From Burkholderia ambifaria (lineage in GTDB: Bacteria > Pseudomonadota > Gammaproteobacteria > Burkholderiales > Burkholderiaceae): a stretch of 64,000 bases of DNA. The stretch is from positions 377,681-441,680 of the forward strand of contig NZ_LKPJ01000001.1 in the NCBI RefSeq assembly GCF_001443045.1. The letters are read 5' to 3'. Of this stretch, positions 51,214-60,495 are shown one piece after another (within the stretch, counting starts at the first letter, position 1; the number at the start of each line of letters is the position of its first letter). A model generated the notes under the pieces. It was not told the origin of the DNA and searched no databases. It worked only from the letters and a program-made list of their open reading frames with translations. The position numbers and the translations under genes were made by a program.

Positions 51214-51650
51214 AGTTTTTGCAGCCATCCTTGAACCAGACGTTCGATCAATGAGTAGCTCTCGCGATAGTCGGCCTCGGGGCCGCCATGCGGATCCGCG
51301 ATCTCGGCGTCCTCCCACTTGCCCAGCAGGTGGACCTTGCCGCGCGCGAACGGATCGACCGATTCGACGGCCTTGATCTGTTCGCGCTCGCTGACGAGAA
51401 TCAGGTCGGCGTCGCGCACGATCCGGCGCGACAGCCGCCGCGAGCGGTGCGTCGTTGCGTCGACGCCGCGCTCGGCCAGCAGTTGCCGCATCACCGGATC
51501 GATGCCGTCGCCGTCGTTCGCACGCACGCCGGCCGAGTGGAACGTCACGCGCGGGCCGCCGCGCGACGCGGCGTGCGACTTGAACAGCATTTCCGCCGCC
51601 GGGCTGCGGCAGACGTTCGCGTGACAGACAATCAGGATGTTCCGGAACAT
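51207..51650 (-). CDS. bceD: Low-molecular-weight protein tyrosine phosphatase BceD (Wzb-like)
   Basis: 147 aa. The P-loop is CHANVCRS (Cys9, Arg15) near the N-terminus, and the general acid Asp is in ADPHGGPEADYRESY near residue 118. It dephosphorylates the BceF tyrosine tail, resetting polymer assembly. It lies between bceC and bceE and overlaps the latter. Confidence 0.94.
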   Translation of the reverse strand: MFRNILIVCHANVCRSPAAEMLFKSHAASRGGPRVTFHSAGVRANDGDGIDPVMRQLLAERGVDATTHRSRRLSRRIVRDADLILVSEREQIKAVESVDPFARGKVHLLGKWEDAEIADPHGGPEADYRESYSLIERLVQGWLQKLC

Positions 51651-51690
51651 GGCGTCTCGAATCGGGTAACGGGGAGCGGTGACGCGCGGC

Positions 51691-53106
51691 TTACGCGTTC
51701 GCGCGGGCGGCGCCCGGCACGCGGGCGGCGACGGCCTGCCGCGAGCCGGGGCGGCCGATCGGGTGATATTCGATGCCCTGCTCGCTCATCATCTCCGGCT
51801 CGTACAGGTTGCGGCCGTCGAAGATCACCGGCGACTTCCACTGCCGACCGAGCGCGACGAAATCCGGGCTCTTGAACGCCTTCCATTCGGTGACGATCAC
51901 GAGCGCATCGGCATCGCGCGCGGCCTGCGCCTCGTCGTCGACGAAGGTGAGGCGTTCGAGCCAGCTCGGGTGATCGGCGAGATCGAGTGCGAGCACGCGG
52001 CGCGCTTCCTGCTGCGCGACCGGATCGTACGCGGCGATGCGCGCGCCGCGCGACAGCAGCTCGGCGATCAGCTCGCGGCTGGGCGCTTCGCGCATGTCGT
52101 CGGTGTTCGGCTTGAATGCCAGGCCCCAGATCGCGAACGTGCGGCCGGTCAGGTCCTCGCCGAAGCGCGCGACGATCTTGTCGGCAAGCACGCGCTTTTG
52201 CGTCGCGTTGACCGACGACACGGCCTTCAGGATCTGCAGCGACTGGCCATGCTCGTCGGCCGTGCGGATCAGCGCCTCGACGTCCTTCGGGAAGCACGAG
52301 CCGCCGTAGCCGCAACCCGCGTACAGGAAGTGATAGCCGATGCGCGGATCGGAACCGATCCCGCGGCGCACCGCTTCGATGTCCGCGCCGAAGCGGTCGG
52401 CCAGGTTCGCGAGTTCGTTCATGAACGAAATGCGCGTCGCGAGCATCGCGTTCGCCGCGTATTTCGTGAATTCGGCCGAGCGCACGTCCATATACAGCGT
52501 GCGTTCGTGGTTGCGGTTGAACGGCGCATAGAGCTTCTTCATCAGCTCGCGCGCGCGCTCGCCCGGCACGTCGTCGTCGCAGCCGATCACGATGCGGTCC
52601 GGCCGCGTGAAATCGTCGACCGCCGCGCCTTCCTTCAGGAATTCCGGATTCGACACGACCGAGAACATCTGGTCGTCGTCGCCGCGCTTCGCGAGTTCCT
52701 CGGCCACCGCCGCGCGCACGCGCTCGGCCGTGCCGACCGGCACCGTCGACTTGTCGACGATCACCTTGAAGCCCTTCATGGTGCGGCCGATGTTGCGCGC
52801 CGCCGCGAGCACGTACTGCAGGTCGGCCGAGCCGTCCTCGTCGGGCGGCGTGCCGACCGCGATGAACTGCACGTCGCCATGCGCGACCGCAGCCTCGATA
52901 TCGGTCGAGAAGCGCAGGCGGCCGGCCGCGCGGTTGCGCGCGATGACTTCCTTGAGGCCCGGCTCGTGGATCGGCACGCCGCCGTTGTTCAGGACGTCGA
53001 TCTTCGCCTGATCGACGTCGAGGCAGAACACGTCGTGCCCGATGTCGGCGAGACACGCGCCGGTGACAAGTCCTACGTAACCGCTGCCGATGATAGTCAG
53101 ATTCAT
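51691..53106 (-). CDS. bceC: UDP-glucose 6-dehydrogenase BceC
   Basis: 471 aa. Makes UDP-glucuronate, one of the cepacian precursors, by two-step NAD-dependent oxidation. The NAD site is [19 protein letters not shown] at residue 3 onwards, and the catalytic Cys near residue 270 is in [12 protein letters not shown]. The family [24 protein letters not shown] and [16 protein letters not shown] motifs are present. Full length for UDP-glucose dehydrogenase. The ATG at 53106 starts exactly at the Rossmann strand. Confidence 0.95.
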   Translation of the reverse strand: MNLTIIGSGYVGLVTGACLADIGHDVFCLDVDQAKIDVLNNGGVPIHEPGLKEVIARNRAAGRLRFSTDIEAAVAHGDVQFIAVGTPPDEDGSADLQYVLAAARNIGRTMKGFKVIVDKSTVPVGTAERVRAAVAEELAKRGDDDQMFSVVSNPEFLKEGAAVDDFTRPDRIVIGCDDDVPGERARELMKKLYAPFNRNHERTLYMDVRSAEFTKYAANAMLATRISFMNELANLADRFGADIEAVRRGIGSDPRIGYHFLYAGCGYGGSCFPKDVEALIRTADEHGQSLQILKAVSSVNATQKRVLADKIVARFGEDLTGRTFAIWGLAFKPNTDDMREAPSRELIAELLSRGARIAAYDPVAQQEARRVLALDLADHPSWLERLTFVDDEAQAARDADALVIVTEWKAFKSPDFVALGRQWKSPVIFDGRNLYEPEMMSEQGIEYHPIGRPGSRQAVAARVPGAARANA

Positions 53107-53264
53107 GATGTGTCGGACCTCGTGACCAATGATTCGAAATTCGTAAAACGGAAGTCTCTGCGCGGGGCCGCGTCTCGAGAGAACGCCGGGCCACCCCAAG
53201 TTCTCCGCCCCGCAGGAAGTCCCCCCTCGGGGAGCCTGGCGCGCAGCGACAGGTTCGGGAGCGC

Positions 53265-54638
53265 CTAGTAAGCGTTACTGCCGGTGAAGCCTTTCCAGAG
53301 TGTCAGCACGACGATCTTGATGTCGAGCCAGAACGACCAGTTCTGCATGTAGTACAGATCGAGCTTCACGCGTCCCATCATCTTCTCGATCTGATCGGTT
53401 TCGCCGCGAAAGCCGTTGATCTGCGCCCACCCGGTGATGCCCGGCTTGATCCGGTAGCGGAACATGTAGCCCTTCACCAGATCCTTGTAGATGTCGTCGT
53501 GCGCGAGCGCATGGGGCCGCGGGCCGACGACCGACATCTCGCCCTTCAGCACGTTGATGAACTGCGGCAGTTCGTCGAGGCTCGTGCGGCGCAGGAAGCG
53601 GCCGACCGGCGTCACGCGCATATCGTTCTTCGTCGCCTGCGTGACCTGCCCCGCGACTTCCTGATGCACCTTCATCGAGCGAAACTTGTAGATCTCGAAC
53701 TCGTGCCCGTCGATCCCCTTGCGCTTCTGGCGGAAGAACACCGGCCCGCGCGACGTGAACTTGATCAGGCAGGCGATCAGCACCATCACGGGCGCGAGAG
53801 CCGTCAGCGCCGCCAGCGCGAACAGCCGGTCGAACACGAACTTCGGCAGGATCCGCACGTCGGTGATCGGCGATGCCGCGAGGTTGATCGCCGGCACGCC
53901 GAGCACCTCGACCACTTCCTGGTTGAAGAACGACAGCGTGCGCACGTCCGGAATGAAACGGATATTCACGAAGTCGTGGCGGAACACCGTCACGATCTGG
54001 TGAATCCGGCGCTCCTCCGTGATCGGCAGCGTGAGCCACAGCTCGCTGATCGCGCGGCTGCGCACCAGCCACACCAGCGATTCGAACTGCCGCTCGATGC
54101 GCACGTCGTCGAGCGCGACTTCGCCCGGCACTTCGCTTTCGTCGTAGACGCATACGGGGTTGAAGCCTGCTTCCGGACGCGCCCGCATCTGCGCGATCAG
54201 CCGCCGCGCGGCCGGCGTACCGCCGACGATCGCGACCGCCTTCAGGTTGTAGCCGCCGCGCCGCAGCTGTCGCAGCACGACGTGAACGCAGGCCTTCGAG
54301 CCGGCGAGCAGCGCCATCGTCGCGAGCGCCCAGCAACCCAGCCACAGCCGCGACAGGTCGCCCGACTGGTGAAAGCTGAAGCTCATCAGGATGCCCGCGA
54401 GCTCGACCACCAGCCACGCGAACGCAACGCGCCCTACCAGCCCGACGAGACGCTTGCCGCGCCACGACTGATAGATGCCGACCGCCGGAAAGAGCACGAC
54501 GACCAGCAGGCAGTCGAACAACACCGTCGTGCGCTGCAGGTCGTTGAGCCAGATGCTGCCGCCGTGCAGCGTGGCGGCGATCAACGCCCCCAACACGACC
54601 ATCGCGATATCGATGACTCTCGCCAGCACGCTCAACAT
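53265..54638 (-). CDS. bceB: Undecaprenyl-phosphate glucose-1-phosphate transferase BceB
   Basis: 457-aa priming enzyme of the WbaP/WcaJ type that loads glucose-1-phosphate onto undecaprenyl phosphate, the first lipid-linked step. Four N-terminal membrane helices are followed by a CoA-binding-like central domain ([18 protein letters not shown]). The C-terminal catalytic sugar-transferase domain has [32 protein letters not shown] and [19 protein letters not shown]. The frame is intact over its full length. Two starts are possible (54638, with AGGAAGCAG upstream, and 54698); the inner one is used. First gene of the bceB-K unit. Confidence 0.93.
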   Translation of the reverse strand: MLSVLARVIDIAMVVLGALIAATLHGGSIWLNDLQRTTVLFDCLLVVVLFPAVGIYQSWRGKRLVGLVGRVAFAWLVVELAGILMSFSFHQSGDLSRLWLGCWALATMALLAGSKACVHVVLRQLRRGGYNLKAVAIVGGTPAARRLIAQMRARPEAGFNPVCVYDESEVPGEVALDDVRIERQFESLVWLVRSRAISELWLTLPITEERRIHQIVTVFRHDFVNIRFIPDVRTLSFFNQEVVEVLGVPAINLAASPITDVRILPKFVFDRLFALAALTALAPVMVLIACLIKFTSRGPVFFRQKRKGIDGHEFEIYKFRSMKVHQEVAGQVTQATKNDMRVTPVGRFLRRTSLDELPQFINVLKGEMSVVGPRPHALAHDDIYKDLVKGYMFRYRIKPGITGWAQINGFRGETDQIEKMMGRVKLDLYYMQNWSFWLDIKIVVLTLWKGFTGSNAY

Positions 54639-55076
54639 GTCTGCTTCCTCTTTGAACAGGCGTTTGCCGAACAGCTCCTTGCGCAGCCCGTGCCGCACAT
54701 TCGATTCAAACGTTGCATGACGCTATTGAAGCGGTAAGAAAATCTCTCCTCAAGCGCACAAGTATTTCGAAAAATAATCGGAAATTCTTGCCGCGACATT
54801 CTTGAATTAAATCGGCACGTTTTCCCGAATCGAGCGCGAATCGGGATTTTTTCGAAAACTTTACGACTCCCGCCAACCCCTTGCAGGACGGGACATCAGC
54901 CTGATTGGCGGAATTATTTTTTATTTTTTTATTTGCATCCGATGCTAGCGCGTAAAAATTTCCCGGATACGCGCGTGACGGAATGCTCGACGAATATCTC
55001 GCAAAGAGCCCGGTTTTATTGTCGATTTACTTCATGCTACAAACAGGCACTGACTTCAATCGAGGAGAGTGTCATC
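54639..55076. promoter_or_regulatory. Divergent bceB/bceA regulatory region, 438 bp, AT-rich
   Basis: Most of this gap is markedly AT-richer than its surroundings (for example 54,755-54,780 and the T-rich run at 54,913-54,937). It must hold the promoters of bceA (+) and bceB-K (-). AT content and length suggest binding of global regulators, but no specific operator could be identified by eye. Confidence 0.6.
54824..54852 (+). terminator. Terminator-like hairpin in the bceA leader
   Basis: CCCGAATCG pairs with CGAATCGGG around a GCGC-containing loop, with one mismatch, and is followed by ATTTTTT on the plus strand. It could attenuate or block rightward transcription about 225 bases before bceA. 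Confidence 0.45.
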
Positions 55077-56603
55077 ATGAATGCTCCGGCCGTGGCAGCC
55101 GATACGCGCCCTTCTTCTTCCGCCGCAACCGACGCCGGTACGCGCGTCGCGGTGCAGCCGGTGATCCTTGCCGGCGGTTCGGGCACACGTCTGTGGCCGA
55201 TGTCGCGCGAACACTATCCAAAGCAGCTGATCGGCCTGCTCGGCGATCATTCGCTGCTGCAATCCACCGCGTTGCGACTCGACGGCCTCGCGACCGGCCA
55301 TCCGCTGAACGACGACGTGCTGATCGTGTGCGGCGAGGATCACCGCTTCACGACCGCCGAACAACTGCGCCTGACCGGCAAGCGTGCATCGATCATGCTC
55401 GAGCCGCTCGGCCGCGACACCGCGCCCGCGCTGACGCTCGCCGCGCTGCGGATCGTCGCGCGCGGCGGCGATGCCGTGATGACCGTGATGCCGGCCGACC
55501 ACGCAGTGGCCGACCAGCCGCGCTTTCATGCGGCCGTCGCGGCCGGCGTGCACTGCGCGGCCCAGGGCAAGATCGCGACGATGGGCATCGTGCCGGGCCG
55601 GGCCGAAACGGGCTACGGCTACATCCGCGTTGGCGCGCCGCTCGGCGACGCCGCCACCGGCAGCCTCGACGTGCGCCGCCTCGACCGCTTCGTCGAGAAG
55701 CCGCATCTCGAGCTCGCGCAGCAGTACGTCGCGTCGGGCGAATACTGGTGGAACAGCGGGATCTTCATCGTGCGCGCGTCAGTGTGGCTGAACGCGATCC
55801 GCCAGCTCGAACCCGAAATCTACGCAGCCTGCGAACAGGCCGTCGCACGCGGCAAGGAAGACGGCGACTTCTTCCGCGTCGATCGCGACGCGTTTGCCGC
55901 GTCGCCGTCGAACTCGATCGACTACGCGGTGATGGAGCCGCTCGCGAACCTGCCGCAGCTGTGCGAAAGCGTCGTCGTGCCGCTCGACGCGGGCTGGTCG
56001 GACGTCGGCTCGTGGGACGCGATCTGGCAGATCCTGCCGAAGGACGATGCCGAGAACGTCGGCCGCGGCCGCGTGCTGTTCGAAAACGCCGAATCGACCT
56101 TCGCGCATTCGGAAAGCCGGCTCATCGCGTGCGTCGGCACGCAGAATCTCGTCGTGGTCGAAACGCCGGATGCCGTGCTCGTCGCCGACAAGTCCCGCGT
56201 GCAGGACGTGAAGAAGATCGTCGGACGCATCAAGGCCGAACGCGGCGCGGAAGCGACCGATCACCGCAAGGTCCACCGCCCGTGGGGCCACTACGACTCG
56301 GTCGACATGGGCGAGCGCTTCCAGGTAAAGCGCATCGTCGTGAAGCCGGGCGCGCGACTGTCGCTGCAGATGCACCACCACCGCGCCGAGCACTGGATCG
56401 TCGTGCGCGGCACCGCGCGCATCACGCGCGGCGACGAAACGTTCCTGCTGTCCGAGAACGAATCGACGTACATCCCGCTCGGTGTGTCGCACCGCCTCGA
56501 GAACCCGGGCAAGATGCCGCTCGAGCTGATCGAAGTGCAGTCGGGCGCGTATCTCGGCGAGGACGACATCGTCCGCTACGACGATACCTACGGACGCCAG
56601 TGA
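55077..56603 (+). CDS. bceA: Bifunctional mannose-6-phosphate isomerase / mannose-1-phosphate guanylyltransferase BceA
   Basis: 508-aa type II PMI-GMP. The N-terminal guanylyltransferase domain begins PVILAGGSGTRLWPMSREH near residue 28 and includes FVEKP near 205. The C-terminal cupin isomerase domain has RPWGHYDSVDMGERFQVKRI, then VKPGARLSLQMHHHRAEHWI with metal-binding His residues near 430. It makes GDP-mannose from fructose-6-phosphate via mannose phosphates, feeding GDP-mannose- and GDP-rhamnose-derived sugars of cepacian. Divergent from bceB. The ATG at 55077 has GAGGAG upstream. Confidence 0.95.
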   Translation: MNAPAVAADTRPSSSAATDAGTRVAVQPVILAGGSGTRLWPMSREHYPKQLIGLLGDHSLLQSTALRLDGLATGHPLNDDVLIVCGEDHRFTTAEQLRLTGKRASIMLEPLGRDTAPALTLAALRIVARGGDAVMTVMPADHAVADQPRFHAAVAAGVHCAAQGKIATMGIVPGRAETGYGYIRVGAPLGDAATGSLDVRRLDRFVEKPHLELAQQYVASGEYWWNSGIFIVRASVWLNAIRQLEPEIYAACEQAVARGKEDGDFFRVDRDAFAASPSNSIDYAVMEPLANLPQLCESVVVPLDAGWSDVGSWDAIWQILPKDDAENVGRGRVLFENAESTFAHSESRLIACVGTQNLVVVETPDAVLVADKSRVQDVKKIVGRIKAERGAEATDHRKVHRPWGHYDSVDMGERFQVKRIVVKPGARLSLQMHHHRAEHWIVVRGTARITRGDETFLLSENESTYIPLGVSHRLENPGKMPLELIEVQSGAYLGEDDIVRYDDTYGRQ

Positions 56604-56611
56604 CGCAGTGC

Positions 56612-56647
56612 ATGCCGGGCGCGCCGTCTCGACGGTGCGCCCGGCAT
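56612..56647 (+). terminator. Hairpin after bceA
   Basis: ATGCCGGGCGCGCCG pairs with CGGTGCGCCCGGCAT almost perfectly around a short loop, 9 bases after the bceA stop. No T run follows; the downstream bidirectional terminator probably completes termination. Confidence 0.6.
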
Positions 56648-56665
56648 CACGGGCATGCGAGAAAC

Positions 56666-56712
56666 AAAAAATAACGCGCGGGTGCCGTGACACACGACAA
56701 CCCGCGCGTTTT
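56666..56712. terminator. Bidirectional intrinsic terminator
   Basis: AACGCGCGGGT (56673-56683) pairs with ACCCGCGCGTT (56700-56710). AAAAAAT lies before it and TTTT at its right edge. It serves both bceA and the convergent transposase-domain gene. Confidence 0.75.
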
Positions 56713-56726
56713 CGTATGGCTGACGA

Positions 56727-57668
56727 TCAACCTACGCGGTACGCATACTCGCGGCGATCCGACTGCACCGGGTCGTTGCGGCCCTCGGACAGCGCACCCG
56801 CGCGACGCTCGGCGATGAAACGCTTGATGTCCGACTCGGCACGCGCCAGCGCGGACAGGCCGGCCAGCACTTCGCTTTGCGGCGCACGCGCCGGCTCGTC
56901 GCTCGCACCATGACGATCGATCCACTGGCGCGCCCAGTCGAGCGCGTACTGCTCCGCCTCTTCCGCGTCGGTGAAGCGCGGGCCGATCAGGCCCGAGCGC
57001 TCGACGCGCCGGTCGTCCTGCGTGATCTCGGCCCACGCGCGGTACATCAGGTTCTGCACCGGCTGCGCGCTGCCGTAGACCGTGTAGCCGCGATACTCGT
57101 CGACTTGCGGTTCGGCCGAGGCAAAGCTCGCGGCGGACGGACGCCCATGGCGCAACCCGGCGGGCTGCGCGCCGGGTACCGCGAACGACACGCCGGACGG
57201 TTCGTCCGCGTCGTCGCTCGACATCGCAGCCAGCGTCGCGCCCTCGCCCTCCCAAACGTTTGCCTGCGCGACCGGCAGTTGCCACGACTCGGGGTTCTGC
57301 CAGAACACGCCGCGCAGACGGTCGTTGTCGGGCACGGGTTCCGCACGGCACGCCGGCGCGACCGGCACGGGCGGCGGCGGCACGTACGCGAACGTGCGCC
57401 CGCTGAACTGAGTCAGCACGTCGATCATCTGCAGCAGCGTGCCGTTCGCGAGCCACTCCTCGTAGCGGCGGCGGCACGTCGGCCCGGACGGATAGCGCCC
57501 GGGCAGTTTGGACCACGCTTCACCGGTCGTCAGGATCCAGAGAACCGCGTTGGCGACAACGCGCGGTTCGGCACGCGGACGACCTCGACGGTTCAGCCGG
57601 ATGGGTTCATCGGCGATCAGCGTTGAAAGACGAAACCACTCTTCATCGTTAAGCTCATCGAAGAACAT
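56727..57668 (-). CDS. IS5-type transposase N-terminal domain (DUF4096) fused to an unrelated C-terminus
   Basis: 313 aa. Residues 1-80 match the DUF4096 helix-turn-helix domain of IS5-family transposases: FDELNDEEWFRLSTLIADE, RRGRPRAEPRVVANAVLWIL, GEAWSKLPGRYPSGPTCRRR. There is no DDE catalytic domain. The rest has a Pro-rich linker (FAYVPPPPVPVAP), a disordered Ala/Glu-rich middle, and a C-terminal region of about 130 residues (YRGYTVYGSAQPVQNLMYRA onward, with GPRFTDAEEAEQYALDWARQ) that I do not recognise. This looks like a domesticated DNA-binding protein, perhaps a regulator. It converges on bceA. The ATG at 57668 has GGAGA upstream. No terminal inverted repeats are visible. Confidence 0.75.
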   Translation of the reverse strand: MFFDELNDEEWFRLSTLIADEPIRLNRRGRPRAEPRVVANAVLWILTTGEAWSKLPGRYPSGPTCRRRYEEWLANGTLLQMIDVLTQFSGRTFAYVPPPPVPVAPACRAEPVPDNDRLRGVFWQNPESWQLPVAQANVWEGEGATLAAMSSDDADEPSGVSFAVPGAQPAGLRHGRPSAASFASAEPQVDEYRGYTVYGSAQPVQNLMYRAWAEITQDDRRVERSGLIGPRFTDAEEAEQYALDWARQWIDRHGASDEPARAPQSEVLAGLSALARAESDIKRFIAERRAGALSEGRNDPVQSDRREYAYRVG

Positions 57669-58409
57669 AGTAGATCTCTCCACGCAGCCAGGCCGGGGCT
57701 GCGATTGTCGGCGCCACCGTCACGCATCGCGTCACGGGGCGCCCCGGTTGCACATTATGGTTATCCGATTGTTGTGCATGCCGGCGCGGCACCGCACTTT
57801 CACGGTGCCGCCATTCCCGGCAATGGCGCACAAATCACGGTCTCACTCCAATGTGGGAATTTTTGTGCACGAAGCATACCATCCTCAGGGTTTGTCTCAA
57901 TATGACAATGACTTAATGTTACGCACTGAAACAACCTGCCATGGATGCGCAATCCATTTACGCTTGAATTTTTTTAAGCGATCGTTATGCGCATCGCTGG
58001 GAAGCCCCGTCCGGCGGGGCTCCGCGGGGTGCGGCCAAGGCCCGTCCGCAGGCGCGCCGACGCGTTCCGACCCTTGCCGGCAACAATCGCGTGAATTGCC
58101 GTCCAAAATCGGTAAATCATGGAAAATTTCGTAACAAGATATTCACGGATCGGTAAATCGTTCAAATTCCGCTGAGCCTAATTATCTCCGTGCACAATCT
58201 TTTTATTGTTTCTCTGCGAGTGATGAAAGCGATCCGGCGTGCAATGCACATTGTTTCCCGACATGCAAGCGCAGACAGGTTTGTTACATCCTCGGGAGAT
58301 GGGTGGCCGATCGCACGATCAAGCAGGCCGCAAGAGGGCGATTCGGGTCGGAACGACGTGCCAAACGGGCGATGCACACGGCCACGCGCGACCCACGCGC
58401 GACCGTGCG
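57669..58409. other. 741-bp non-coding region, partly AT-rich
   Basis: Leader of the transposase-domain gene on the left; the DUF3501 gene ends at its right edge. It contains AT-rich stretches (57,830-57,980 and 58,095-58,220), a hairpin AGCCCCG/CGGGGCT near 58,003-58,020, a T-rich GAATTTTTTTAAGC near 57,966, and an 11-bp direct repeat ATCGGTAAATC (58108-58118 and 58149-58159). No convincing gene was found; a small RNA is possible. Confidence 0.5.
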
Positions 58410-58991
58410 TCAGCGCAGATCGCCGGCCAGCGACGCGGCCACGTCCGCATCCACGCGTTGCGGCGCCACCGTATAGGCCGGGTGGTCGCAGCCGATCGAC
58501 AGCGTCGCGCCATCCTTAAGCGCCGCACGCACCGCCCCGTTCAATTCGAAGCGCACGAAATGCACGGCCGAGGTCTTCTCCGCGTTGTCGCGATCGAGAT
58601 CCTCGTCGGCGATCGCATACACATCGGGATGCCCGTCGACCTGCAGGTACATACGATCCTCGACGCCGATCAGTCGCGCGAGTGCCGCCCGCCGTTCGGC
58701 CTCGTGCTCGTATTCGATCTGTAGCGTCGCCTTCAGGTTGGTGCCGTCGGGCACGAGCGGCAGATAGGCTTCCAGTTCGCCGTCGATGCCCGCCTCGTCG
58801 AAGATCTTCTCGATGTGCAGCATCTCCTGGATCTGGTAGCGAATCGTGGTCTCGTCCTCGAACAGCAAGCGCAGATGGTTGCCGAGCGCCACCGCGCGCC
58901 GGCGCTTGTACGCGACGAGCCGTGCGTGTTCGGTCTTGCGGATCTTCGCGTACGCTTCGAGCGTCAGCAGCGAGTCGCGGGTGAGCGTCAT
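58410..58991 (-). CDS. DUF3501 family protein
   Basis: 193 aa. It begins MTLTRDSLLTLEAYAKIRKT and has FEDETTIRYQIQEMLHIEKIFDEAGI near residue 45, both typical of DUF3501. Function unknown, but in many proteobacteria the gene lies beside rubrerythrin and an Fe-S heterodisulfide-reductase-like protein, as here. Soluble, no signal. The start at 58991 follows GAGGACATCCC. Last gene of the three-gene operon. Confidence 0.85.
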   Translation of the reverse strand: MTLTRDSLLTLEAYAKIRKTEHARLVAYKRRRAVALGNHLRLLFEDETTIRYQIQEMLHIEKIFDEAGIDGELEAYLPLVPDGTNLKATLQIEYEHEAERRAALARLIGVEDRMYLQVDGHPDVYAIADEDLDRDNAEKTSAVHFVRFELNGAVRAALKDGATLSIGCDHPAYTVAPQRVDADVAASLAGDLR

Positions 58992-59035
58992 GGGATGTCC
59001 TCGAATGTCGTCGATGTCTTTGCCGGGCAGCCGCG

Positions 59036-60373
59036 TCAGATCCCGTACGCGCGGCGCAGCAGCGTCAGCGGATGCGCGAGCGGCGCGGCAGGCAGCCCCT
59101 TCTCGTCGATGCCCTGCACGATGTGATGGCCGGCGAGCGCGCAGTCCGACGACACGAAATCCGGCTTCGGCTCGGCCATCGCCTTGAACACGGGTGCGCC
59201 GATCCGCATCGCGTCCGCATGGAAGGCCTTCTTCACGCCGAACGTGCCCGCGTGCCCCGAACAGCGCTCGACGACGTTCACGCGCGTATCGGGTACGAGC
59301 GACAACGTGTCGGCCGTCTTGCGGCCGATGTTCTGCACGCGCGCGTGGCACGGCACGTGATACGACACGGTGCCGAGGCCCTGCTTGAAATCGGTCTTCA
59401 GCAAACCGTCGCGATGCCGCGTGATCACGTATTCGAACGGATCCCAGAATGCGTCGGCCACCGCGCGCACGGCTTCGTCGCCGGGGAACATCAGCGGCAG
59501 TTCGCTCTTGTACATCAGCACGCAGCTCGGGATCGCACCGATCAGCGCATAGCCTTCGCGCGCATAGCGCTCCAGCACCGGTATGTTCACAGCCTTCTTC
59601 GCGGCGACGCCCGCGAGATTGCCCTGCTCGAGCAGCGGCATCCCGCAGCAGGCTTCGCGCGTGACGAGCTCGTACGGGATCTCGTTGTGCGCGAGGATCG
59701 CGAGCAGGTCGTGGCCGATGCCCGGCTCGTTGAAGTTCACGTAGCACGTCGCGTAGATCGCGACCTTCCCTGGCGTGCGTTCGCCGTCGCGTACCGGCGG
59801 GCCGTCCGAGCGCTTCGCGGCACGCCGGAACTTGCGCGGCGCGAACTCCGGCAGCCATGCGTTGCGATCGACGCCGAGCGCCGCCTCGAGCGCGTGGCGC
59901 GCAGGCGGCGTGCGGTTCACCGCGTTCACCGTCTGCGTGACGATCGGAATCCCCGCGAAATGGCCAAGCGCATCGGTGTTCGACAACACCTTGTCGCGCA
60001 GCGGCGCTTCGCCGCGCTGGTAACGCGCGGCCTTCGCGCGCAGCATCAGGTGAGGGAAATCGACGTTCCATGCGTGCGGCGGCACGTACGGACATTTCGT
60101 CATGTAGCAAAGGTCGCACAGGTAGCACTGGTCGACGACCTTGCCGAATGCGTCCTTCGGCACTTCCTCGATGTCACCCATCGGCGTGTCGTCGACGAGA
60201 TCGAACAGCGTCGGAAACGCGCCGCACAGCGACACGCAGCGGCGGCACCCGGCGCAGATGTCGAACACGCGCGTCATTTCCGCGTCGATCGCGGTCTGGT
60301 CGTAAAACGCTTCGGACTGCCAGTCGAGCGGATGCCGGGTCGGGGCTTCGAGACTGCCTTCCTTGTGGGGCAT
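59036..60373 (-). CDS. Fe-S / CCG-domain (heterodisulfide reductase-like) protein
   Basis: 446 aa. Two ferredoxin-like cysteine clusters (CAGCRRCVSLC near residue 41 and CYLCDLCYMTKCPY near 82) should bind two [4Fe-4S] centres. The C-terminal part has two cysteine-rich CCG-type modules (CYVNFNEPG...EACCGMPLLEQG, then YHVPCHARVQNIG...ERCSGHAGTFG), as in GlpC and HdrB. It is a probable electron carrier or quinone/thiol oxidoreductase partner of the rubrerythrin encoded just upstream. The ATG at 60373 has GGAGC upstream. Confidence 0.85.
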   Translation of the reverse strand: MPHKEGSLEAPTRHPLDWQSEAFYDQTAIDAEMTRVFDICAGCRRCVSLCGAFPTLFDLVDDTPMGDIEEVPKDAFGKVVDQCYLCDLCYMTKCPYVPPHAWNVDFPHLMLRAKAARYQRGEAPLRDKVLSNTDALGHFAGIPIVTQTVNAVNRTPPARHALEAALGVDRNAWLPEFAPRKFRRAAKRSDGPPVRDGERTPGKVAIYATCYVNFNEPGIGHDLLAILAHNEIPYELVTREACCGMPLLEQGNLAGVAAKKAVNIPVLERYAREGYALIGAIPSCVLMYKSELPLMFPGDEAVRAVADAFWDPFEYVITRHRDGLLKTDFKQGLGTVSYHVPCHARVQNIGRKTADTLSLVPDTRVNVVERCSGHAGTFGVKKAFHADAMRIGAPVFKAMAEPKPDFVSSDCALAGHHIVQGIDEKGLPAAPLAHPLTLLRRAYGI

Positions 60374-60408
60374 GGGGCGCTCCAGCGTGGCGCGCATGCG
60401 CGCGGACG

Positions 60409-60432
60409 CGCCGCCCGCGCAGTGCGGGCGGC
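60409..60432 (-). repeat. Hairpin between rubrerythrin and Fe-S genes
   Basis: GCCGCCCGC and GCGGGCGGC arms with a short loop in the 122-bp gap; a second GGCCGG/CCGGCC stem lies beside it. There is no T run; an mRNA stability element is likely. Confidence 0.4.
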
Positions 60433-60495
60433 GATCAACGCACGGCCGGCCGCGGGCAATGCCCGGCCGGGCCGTGCGGCCTTGACGGGCCCGCG

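Noticed and set aside
56727-57668. A complete insertion sequence at the DUF4096 gene
   Set aside because: No DDE domain, no terminal inverted repeats and no target-site duplication are visible.
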